NCBI GenBank assembly: GCA_002455755.1
Contig: DKLL01000272.1
Location: 1-10,746 of the forward strand
Direction of reading: 5' to 3'
Length of the DNA: 10,746 bases
DNA from: Acinetobacter sp. UBA6641
Lineage (GTDB): Bacteria > Pseudomonadota > Gammaproteobacteria > Pseudomonadales > Moraxellaceae
Shown here: positions 1 to 5,108 of the stretch, in pieces
Position numbering within the stretch: the first letter of the stretch is position 1
How the letters are laid out: each line of letters opens with the position of its first letter
Position numbers and translations under genes: made by a program
The notes under the pieces: generated by a model
Database searches by the model: none
What the model saw: the letters and a program-made list of their open reading frames with translations, nothing else
Told to the model about the DNA's origin: nothing

Positions 1-31
1 GCAGCAGTGCTGCTCATCTCCTAAAAGGAGA
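1..31. repeat. Two adjacent small hairpins at the window edge
   Basis: Bases 1-13 form a perfect inverted repeat (GCAGCA, one-base centre, TGCTGC). Bases 17-31 form a second one (TCTCCT, AAA, AGGAGA). No coding region that I can support covers bases 1-46. The stretch could be the tail of an intergenic repeat, or the 3' untranslated region of a gene left of the window. Neither hairpin is followed by a T tract, so these are not classical terminators. Function unknown. Confidence 0.4.
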
Positions 32-46
32 GGGAATACAAGGCAC

Positions 47-74
47 AAAAAAACCTCCACAGTGGAGGTTTTTT
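47..74. terminator. Bidirectional rho-independent terminator
   Basis: A GC-rich stem CCTCCA (54-59), loop CAG (60-62), TGGAGG (63-68) is flanked by seven A on the left and six T on the right. It therefore reads as an intrinsic terminator on both strands. It sits 12 bases beyond the stop codon of the leftward gene ending at 87, so it most likely ends that transcript. It may also stop rightward transcription entering from outside the window. Confidence 0.85.
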
Positions 75-86
75 AATATCATTATC

Positions 87-509
87 TTAGTGCACAAACA
101 TATCAATATATTCACGGATTTCCTGAATAGCTGTATCCACATCACTGGTGAGCCAGGTCGGTTCAAACAGACCTGCATAATGTTCAAGTCGATCTTGTGG
201 AACCACCAAACGGATTGGGCATTCTTCTTCCAATAAGCGCCAAGGAATAATCGGCACTTCATTATCTAAAAAAGGTGCGATATTACGAATATCAATCACC
301 ATCGCATTGATACATTCAGGGAAAGGCATCACTGAAAATTCTTCGGTACGACGACGGAAATATTCCAGATCACCCCATTTAAGCACGTAACTTGGTTTAT
401 TAAATTCAATAATACCAATGAGATGTTGATCACGAGTGTAATGCAAGCAACATTGATGAGTGACGTCAGTGTCCAAATCAAGCGTTACAGATTGCTGACG
501 ATACGCCAT
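87..509 (-). CDS. Conserved hypothetical protein, about 140 aa, soluble
   Basis: I do not recognise this protein. It has no signal peptide or membrane segment and looks like a cytosolic alpha/beta protein. The C-terminal half has a hydrophobic strand (AMVIDIRNIAPFL), a second strand (IRLVVPQDR) and a final helix containing TAIQEIREYI. That order resembles SpoIIAA/STAS-like folds, but this is only an impression and no anti-sigma partner is nearby. The start is chosen as ATG at 507-509 (MAYRQQ), giving 140 aa. ATG at 522-524 (145 aa) is the alternative. The TTG at 540-542 is unlikely because it overlaps a perfect TATAAT box. Neither ATG has a strong Shine-Dalgarno. The gene is monocistronic as seen here, divergent from the ethanolamine operon, and ends just before a strong terminator. 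Confidence 0.75.
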   Translation of the reverse strand: MAYRQQSVTLDLDTDVTHQCCLHYTRDQHLIGIIEFNKPSYVLKWGDLEYFRRRTEEFSVMPFPECINAMVIDIRNIAPFLDNEVPIIPWRLLEEECPIRLVVPQDRLEHYAGLFEPTWLTSDVDTAIQEIREYIDMFVH

Positions 510-541
510 AAAGTTAAGCAGCATGAAAAACAAGGTGCACA

Positions 542-547
542 ATTATA
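542..547 (-). promoter_or_regulatory. Perfect -10 box for the leftward hypothetical gene
   Basis: The minus strand reads TATAAT here. Transcription would start near 535, leaving a leader of about 26 bases to the ATG at 509. At 17-bp spacing the -35 hexamer (GTGCTG) is poor, so an activator may be needed or the promoter may be weak. The box overlaps the most upstream possible start codon (TTG 540-542), which argues against that start. Confidence 0.55.
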
Positions 548-596
548 GCTCATTTTAAACCTTTCAGCACCTTTAGCCAGATTCATCTTGATTTAA

Positions 597-648
597 GCTT
601 AAAGATAAAAATGCACTGCCTTTATTTTGCTGCAACAGTCGCTTAAAG
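597..648. repeat. Direct repeat GCTTAAAG, two copies, candidate activator sites
   Basis: GCTTAAAG occurs at 597-604 and again at 641-648, 44 bp apart (about four helical turns). The first copy is part of a perfect 12-bp palindrome TTTAAGCTTAAA (592-603). The second is part of an odd palindrome GCTT-A-AAGC (641-649). Between them lies another small palindrome, TTGC-T-GCAA (627-635). The sites lie about 25-90 bp upstream of the candidate sigma-54 promoter. They could bind an enhancer-binding protein or another regulator of eat-eutBC. AT-rich intergenic DNA can give such short repeats by chance. Confidence 0.3.
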
Positions 649-672
649 CATTTTTTACCAAATTTTCAAAAC

Positions 673-688
673 TGGTATGGCTTATGCA
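673..688 (+). promoter_or_regulatory. Candidate sigma-54 (-24/-12) promoter of eat-eutBC
   Basis: The sequence TGGTATGGCTTATGCA matches the RpoN consensus TGGCACG-N4-TTGCA at 9 of 12 specified bases. The near-invariant GG (674-675) and GC (686-687) are exactly 10 bases apart. Initiation would fall near 698-700, about 29 bases before the eat start codon. No convincing sigma-70 promoter is visible in 543-727 on this strand. In Pseudomonas aeruginosa the equivalent eat-eutBC operon is known to need RpoN and the enhancer-binding protein EatR, which makes this assignment plausible here. The regulator itself is not in the window. Confidence 0.5.
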
Positions 689-716
689 TTTATTTTGTTA
701 TTGCAAAAAATAGAAT

Positions 717-722
717 AAGAGG
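717..722 (+). promoter_or_regulatory. Ribosome binding site of eat
   Basis: AAGAGG lies five bases before ATG 728-730. It overlaps the GTG at 722-724 and so decides for the ATG as start. Confidence 0.7.
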
Positions 723-727
723 TGCGT

Positions 728-2170
728 ATGTCCGAAATTAAAACCGTAATAGAAAATGCCCCGATAGCGGGAAACGTGACAGAAGACTATTTTGCCCAAC
801 GTCAATTAAAAAAAAGTGCTGTCGGATGGCTGCTTTTGGTTGGCCTAGGAGTTGCCTATGTGATTTCAGGTGACTTTGCCGGCTGGAATTTTGGTTTGGC
901 ACAAGGCGGTTGGGGCGGAATGTTTATTGCCACCATCATTGTGTCAGTCATGTACCTGTGCATGTGTTTAGCCATGTCGGAAATGTCGACCATGTTGCCT
1001 ACAGCGGGCGGCGGTTACAGTTTTGCGCGGACGGCTTTTGGTCCATTAGGCGGTTACTTGACCGGTACGGCTATTTTAATTGAGTACGCCATTGCACCTG
1101 CGGCGATTGCCTGTTTTATTGGCGCCTATTGCGAATCCTTATTTGGCATTGGAGGCTGGATGGTTTATCTGGTCTGCTATTTATTTTTTATGGGACTGCA
1201 TTTAAAAGGTGCAGGGGAAGCTTTAAAAATTATCTTTATGATTACTGCCGTTGCAGCAATCGCCTTACTGGTCTTTATTGTGGCGATGGCACCTCACTTT
1301 GATCGTGCCAACCTGTTGAATATTGCAGTCAATACTGATGCGGTCGGTTGGAGTGCATTATTGCCTTTAGGATATTTAGGCATTTGGGCCGCAGTACCTT
1401 ATGCCATCTGGTTTTTTCTGGCAGTGGAAGGCGTGCCTTTAGCCGCTGAAGAAGCCAAAGAGCCGCATAAATCATTACCGCGTGGTTTAATTGGCTCCAT
1501 GCTCATCCTTGCCATTTTTGCTTTGAGTATTTTGGTATTAGGTCCAGGCGCAGCGGGTGCAGATGCTTTAAAAAATTCAGGCGCACCGCTGGTTGATGCC
1601 TTAAAAGCAGTTTATGGTGAGAGTACCTGGCTTGCTGGTTTTGTAAACTTTGTCGGTTTGGCCGGTTTAATTGCCAGTTTCTTCTCGATCATTTATGCCT
1701 ATTCACGCCAAGTCTTTGCACTTTCACGTGCCGGCTATTTACCGAAAAAACTCTCTTTAACAAATAACAACCATGCTCCGCATTTGGCGATTATCATTCC
1801 GGGTATTATTGGTTTTATGCTGTCATTAACTGGAGAGGGCGATCTGCTTATTTTGATGGCTGTGTTTGGTGCCACCATTTCTTATGTACTGATGATGATG
1901 GCATACATCAAACTGAAAATTTCAAAACCCGATATGCCGCGTCCCTACAAAGCACCGGGTGGAATCATTACTGCATCGGTTGCCTTGATTCTCGCTGCAA
2001 TTGCAGTGGTCGCCGGCTTTGTGGTCGATCCTAAAGTCTGGTTGATGGCAGCCGCCATTTATGTGGTTTTTATCGTGTATTTCCTGGTTTATAGCCGAAA
2101 CAAATTGGTTGCCGGAACGCCAGAAGAAGAGTTTGCCAATATCCAGGCCGCAGAACAGGAACTGAAATAA
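728..2170 (+). CDS. eat: Ethanolamine permease (APC superfamily)
   Basis: Inner-membrane amino-acid/polyamine/organocation transporter that brings ethanolamine into the cytoplasm for the lyase encoded just downstream. With the ATG start it has 480 aa, the usual size for Eat proteins. A hydrophilic N-terminus of about 30 residues is followed by about 12 hydrophobic segments, starting near residues 31-48 and ending near 436-456. Family signatures are the acidic loop EGVPLAAEEAKEP (234-246), YAYSRQVFALSRAGYLP (323-339) and RPYKAPGG (405-412). The C-terminal 25 residues are hydrophilic. The substrate is assigned from overall resemblance to Eat proteins and from direct linkage to eutBC; the fold alone would fit other APC permeases. 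It is first in the operon, 24 bp before eutB, and probably driven by the sigma-54 site at 673-688. Confidence 0.92.
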   Translation: MSEIKTVIENAPIAGNVTEDYFAQRQLKKSAVGWLLLVGLGVAYVISGDFAGWNFGLAQGGWGGMFIATIIVSVMYLCMCLAMSEMSTMLPTAGGGYSFARTAFGPLGGYLTGTAILIEYAIAPAAIACFIGAYCESLFGIGGWMVYLVCYLFFMGLHLKGAGEALKIIFMITAVAAIALLVFIVAMAPHFDRANLLNIAVNTDAVGWSALLPLGYLGIWAAVPYAIWFFLAVEGVPLAAEEAKEPHKSLPRGLIGSMLILAIFALSILVLGPGAAGADALKNSGAPLVDALKAVYGESTWLAGFVNFVGLAGLIASFFSIIYAYSRQVFALSRAGYLPKKLSLTNNNHAPHLAIIIPGIIGFMLSLTGEGDLLILMAVFGATISYVLMMMAYIKLKISKPDMPRPYKAPGGIITASVALILAAIAVVAGFVVDPKVWLMAAAIYVVFIVYFLVYSRNKLVAGTPEEEFANIQAAEQELK

Positions 2171-2194
2171 TAAGAAAATCAGGAGCAATGCAGC

Positions 2195-3580
2195 ATGTTG
2201 TATCAAATCAATGTAGCTCATCATCATTATGTTTTTGCAGATTTGAAAACTTTAATGGCAAAAGCAACGCCGGAACGCTCGGGCGACCAGCTGGCAGGAA
2301 TCGCAGCACAAGATGCAACAGAACGGGTCGCAGCACAGATGTGTCTGGCAGATGTTCCGCTCAAGCAATTTTTGCAAGAAACGTTGATTGATTATGATCA
2401 GGATGAAGTGACCCGTTTAATCATTGATGAACATGACGCATTGGCTTTTTATCCCATTTCACATTTTAGCGTAGGAGACTTTCGCAACTGGTTACTCAGT
2501 GAAGATGCCAGCACAGAAAAATTGCAACATTTACAAGCGGGGCTGACGCCTGAAATGGTGGCTGCAGTGAGCAAAATTATGCGCAATCAGGACTTGATTC
2601 TGGTTGCAAAGAAATGCCGGGTGATCACCCAATTTAGGAACACCATTGGCTTGGAAGGACGGCTTTCGACCCGATTACAGCCGAACCATCCTACCGATGA
2701 TTTACTCGGGATTTCTGCCAGTATTTTAGATGGCTTGATGTATGGCAATGGTGACGCCGTGATAGGCATTAACCCGGCGACCGATAATTTGCAGAATCTT
2801 TCAGAACTCTTAAGACTGCTGGATCATATTATTCATGAATATGAGATACCGACCCAGTCCTGTGTCTTGACTCATGTCAGTTCAGGCATAGAGCTGGTCA
2901 ATAAAAATGTGCCGGTCGATTTAATGTTTCAGTCGATCGCTGGTTCACAAGCCGCCAATAGCGCTTTCGGGATTGATTTAGCCATGTTGCAGGAAGGCTA
3001 TGAAGCGGCTTTAAGTTTAAAACGCGGTACGGTCGGTCAGAACGTGATGTATTTTGAAACCGGACAGGGCAGTGCCTTATCCAGTAATGCCCATCATGGG
3101 GCGGACCAGCAAACCATGGAAGCGCGCGCCTATGCCGTGGCTCGAAAGTATCAGCCTTTTCTGGTCAATACCGTAGTGGGCTTTATCGGGCCAGAATATT
3201 TATATAACGGTAAACAGATTATTCGGGCAGGGCTGGAAGATCACTTCTGTGGCAAATTACTGGGGCTGCCGATGGGCTGCGATATTTGCTATACCAATCA
3301 TGCCGATGCCGATCAGGATGATATGGATGTATTACTCACATTGCTGGCCAATGCCGGGATTAACTTTATTATGGGGATTCCGGGTTCAGATGATGTGATG
3401 CTGAATTATCAAACCACTTCTTTTCATGATGCTTTATACATTCGTCAATTATTAGGTTTGCAGCCGGCACCCGAGTTTGCAGCCTGGCTTGAGCAACAAG
3501 GAATTTTGAAACAGCATTACACACAACTGAAATGGCCGAGCCAGCTGCCGGAAAAGTTCTCCCGTTTAATCATGTCATGA
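2195..3580 (+). CDS. eutB: Ethanolamine ammonia-lyase, large (catalytic) subunit
   Basis: Catalytic subunit of the adenosylcobalamin-dependent enzyme (EC 4.3.1.7) that converts ethanolamine to acetaldehyde and ammonia in the cytosol, working as a complex with EutC. It is 461 aa, close to the 453 aa of E. coli EutB, and aligns with it almost end to end. Active-site residues known from E. coli EutB are all present: Arg160 and Gln162 in STRLQPN, Asn193 in GINPATDN, Glu288 in YFETGQGSALS, Phe330 in VVGFIGPEYLYN and Asp363 in GCDICYTNHADADQ. Start: ATG 2195 with AGGAG at 2181-2185, nine bases upstream. An ATG at 2188 is in another frame. The N-terminus differs slightly from E. coli, and the C-terminal 20 residues are divergent and basic. 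The gene is followed by eutC after 15 bp. Confidence 0.97.
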   Translation: MLYQINVAHHHYVFADLKTLMAKATPERSGDQLAGIAAQDATERVAAQMCLADVPLKQFLQETLIDYDQDEVTRLIIDEHDALAFYPISHFSVGDFRNWLLSEDASTEKLQHLQAGLTPEMVAAVSKIMRNQDLILVAKKCRVITQFRNTIGLEGRLSTRLQPNHPTDDLLGISASILDGLMYGNGDAVIGINPATDNLQNLSELLRLLDHIIHEYEIPTQSCVLTHVSSGIELVNKNVPVDLMFQSIAGSQAANSAFGIDLAMLQEGYEAALSLKRGTVGQNVMYFETGQGSALSSNAHHGADQQTMEARAYAVARKYQPFLVNTVVGFIGPEYLYNGKQIIRAGLEDHFCGKLLGLPMGCDICYTNHADADQDDMDVLLTLLANAGINFIMGIPGSDDVMLNYQTTSFHDALYIRQLLGLQPAPEFAAWLEQQGILKQHYTQLKWPSQLPEKFSRLIMS

Positions 3581-3595
3581 GTGGAGGATTGGAGC

Positions 3596-4414
3596 ATGAA
3601 AATACAATACGATGTCCAGTTTCAACCCGAGCTGAAGCAAAATGCCTGGGAGCAACTGAAACAGTTTACCGATGCCCGAATTGCCTTGGGCCGCGTGGGG
3701 TGCAGTCAGCCCACCCAGCCTTCATTGCAGTTCCAGCTGGCACATGCGCAGGCCAAAGATGCCGTTTTAAAAATGCTGGATGTTGAAAGCTTAAAAGCAC
3801 AGTTAAAAAAGCTGAATAACGATATTTTGCACATTTCCAGTTGTGCGGCAGATAAAAATAGCTATCTAAAACGTCCGGATTTAGGTCGGTTACTGTCAGA
3901 GTCATCCAGAACATTATTACAGCAATATCAGCAGCAACATCAGAGTGAATATGATGTGGTGATTGTGGCGGGTGATGGCTTATCCGCACGTGCCATTGAA
4001 GATAATGCAGCGCATTTTATTGAGCAGTTAGCTCAGGCTTGCCTAAATGAAGGTTGGTCGGTTGCGCCATGGGTCATTGCAACCGGAAGTCGGGTAGCAC
4101 TGGGCGATGAAGTGGCAGAAATTCTGAAAGCTAAAATGCTGGTGATGCTGATTGGTGAGCGGCCGGGTTTAAGTTCACCAGACAGTATGGGAATTTATTA
4201 CACTTGGAACGCATATCAGGGTTGCCCCGATGCCAAACGCAATTGCATTTCCAATGTGCGTCCTGCCGGTTTGTCTGAATTGGTGGCAATCCAGCGTTTA
4301 ATGAAACTCATGCGAAAGTCTCGCCAACTGCAATTTTCCGGCGTGCATCTTAAAGATGAACATGAAATGGAGCTTGCAACCCACACTTCCTCCAATTTAA
4401 AACGTCTTTTCTAA
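3596..4414 (+). CDS. eutC: Ethanolamine ammonia-lyase, small subunit
   Basis: Small subunit of the EutBC complex; it contributes to the adenosylcobalamin-binding site at the interface with EutB. Visible motifs are RPDLGR (93-98), DGLSA (127-131), IATGSRVALGDEVAE (161-175), IGERPGLSSPDSMG (186-199) and CISNVRP (217-223), all characteristic of EutC. The start is placed at ATG 3596, preceded by GGAGG (3583-3587) at a spacing of eight bases, giving 272 aa. The in-frame GTG at 3581 would add five residues but has no proper ribosome site of its own. At 272 aa it is about 20 residues shorter than E. coli EutC (295 aa), the difference lying in the variable N-terminus. No terminator is visible right after the stop codon. 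Confidence 0.96.
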   Translation: MKIQYDVQFQPELKQNAWEQLKQFTDARIALGRVGCSQPTQPSLQFQLAHAQAKDAVLKMLDVESLKAQLKKLNNDILHISSCAADKNSYLKRPDLGRLLSESSRTLLQQYQQQHQSEYDVVIVAGDGLSARAIEDNAAHFIEQLAQACLNEGWSVAPWVIATGSRVALGDEVAEILKAKMLVMLIGERPGLSSPDSMGIYYTWNAYQGCPDAKRNCISNVRPAGLSELVAIQRLMKLMRKSRQLQFSGVHLKDEHEMELATHTSSNLKRLF

Positions 4415-4438
4415 TATGATAGCCTCTAGACCAAGTTT

Positions 4439-4502
4439 ACATGTATTCACCATGTCACTATGCTTTTACACATAACTAAATTATGGATATTGCTAGTATA
4501 AA
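4439..4502 (+). promoter_or_regulatory. Possible promoter region for the 115-aa membrane protein
   Basis: The 121-bp gap after eutC holds an AT-rich -10-like TATAAA (4497-4502), about 33 bases before the next start codon. No -35 is found at the right distance; TTTACA at 4465-4470 is too far upstream. An imperfectly spaced inverted repeat, ACATG-N7-CATGT, lies at 4439-4455. This is weak evidence for a separate promoter. Read-through from eutC is also possible because I see no terminator between the genes. Confidence 0.3.
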
Positions 4503-4535
4503 AATATGAAAACAAGATAAAGCAGAGGACTATAT

Positions 4536-4883
4536 ATGGCACATGATTTTAATAAACCGCCTCATGTAACCACACAGGAAGAGAAAAATCAGAAAAAGCG
4601 TTTACCTGTTTATATTTTGATTCTTGTGGGTGTGTTCTTTATTGCCTTACTGGCATACATGTTTGCGGATACCAAACCGGATGCGAAAGACGCGCCTCCT
4701 GGACATCCCAATCCTGCTGCTGAAACAGCAACACCAAATAATACCACTCCAAATACCGGCACAGCGACTGCAACCGATGAATCTGTAGGGACGGCTGTAG
4801 ATACGGCAACTGAAGCAGGTGAAAGTGACGCGATTAAAAATGCAGCCGACAATGTGGGCGTGGGACGTAGTAATACCAATTAG
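4536..4883 (+). CDS. Small single-pass membrane protein with Thr/Ala-rich tail
   Basis: Family not recognised. The 115-aa product has three parts. Residues 1-22 are charged and rich in Lys/Gln. One hydrophobic helix covers about 23-44 (LPVYILILVGVFFIALLAYM at its core). The tail (45-115) is hydrophilic, low in complexity and rich in Ala, Thr, Asn, Pro and Asp. The Lys-rich N-terminus followed by the helix predicts an N-in topology with a periplasmic tail. There is no signal-peptidase or lipobox motif that I would trust. Start: ATG 4536 with AGAGGA (4524-4529) six bases upstream. A clear terminator follows, so the gene ends its own transcript. It lies directly upstream of the channel-like gene and shares the style of disordered tail with it. 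No function can be assigned. Confidence 0.8.
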   Translation: MAHDFNKPPHVTTQEEKNQKKRLPVYILILVGVFFIALLAYMFADTKPDAKDAPPGHPNPAAETATPNNTTPNTGTATATDESVGTAVDTATEAGESDAIKNAADNVGVGRSNTN

Positions 4884-4908
4884 AGCGAGAACTTTAATGT
4901 ATTCATTT

Positions 4909-4941
4909 AAAGCTCTAATCTGAAGGGATTAGGGCTTTTTT
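4909..4941 (+). terminator. Rho-independent terminator
   Basis: The stem AAAGCTCTAATC (4909-4920) pairs with GATTAGGGCTTT (4927-4938), with one T-G wobble and a six-base loop. A run of six T (4936-4941) follows. It lies 25 bases after the stop codon of the 115-aa membrane protein and separates that gene from the channel gene. Confidence 0.85.
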
Positions 4942-4983
4942 GCAATCTAATGTGCGCTTTTGTTGTATTTATGCTGGTTTGTA

Positions 4984-5045
4984 TTGAAGAAAAAATATTC
5001 GAATCCTAATGTGTTCATAACTTCATAGTTTTAGGTTAACTAACC
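4984..5045 (+). promoter_or_regulatory. Upstream region of the channel gene: weak promoter and inverted repeat
   Basis: TTGAAG (4984-4989) followed after 17 bp by TAATGT (5007-5012) is a weak sigma-70-like pair: a fair -35 and a poor -10. Two symmetric elements lie nearby: ATTCGAAT (4997-5004), inside the spacer, and GGTTA-AC-TAACC (5034-5045), just downstream of the -10. The second is placed like a repressor operator. All are short and could be chance. The terminator at 4909-4941 implies that a promoter must exist somewhere in 4942-5100. Confidence 0.3.
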
Positions 5046-5108
5046 GACTAAACCCAATATTCATCTGCGATAGAACTTCAATAAGTAATAACAAGAGGAC
5101 ATGACAAT

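Noticed and set aside
87..542. Longer version of the leftward hypothetical gene from TTG 540-542
   Set aside because: The TTG overlaps a perfect TATAAT box and would lie upstream of the implied transcription start; two ATG codons follow in frame.
722..727. GTG start for eat, two codons upstream
   Set aside because: It overlaps the AAGAGG ribosome site that is correctly spaced for ATG 728.
543..727. Cobalamin riboswitch before the B12-dependent operon
   Set aside because: I see no B12-box-like element, and the predicted leader from the sigma-54 site is only about 29 bases.
2188..2391. 67-codon frame starting seven bases before eutB
   Set aside because: It overlaps the strongly conserved eutB N-terminus in another frame and has a Cys/Arg-rich shadow composition.
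3581..3595. GTG start for eutC directly after the eutB stop
   Set aside because: GGAGG lies inside those five codons and is spaced for ATG 3596; the GTG has no separate ribosome site.
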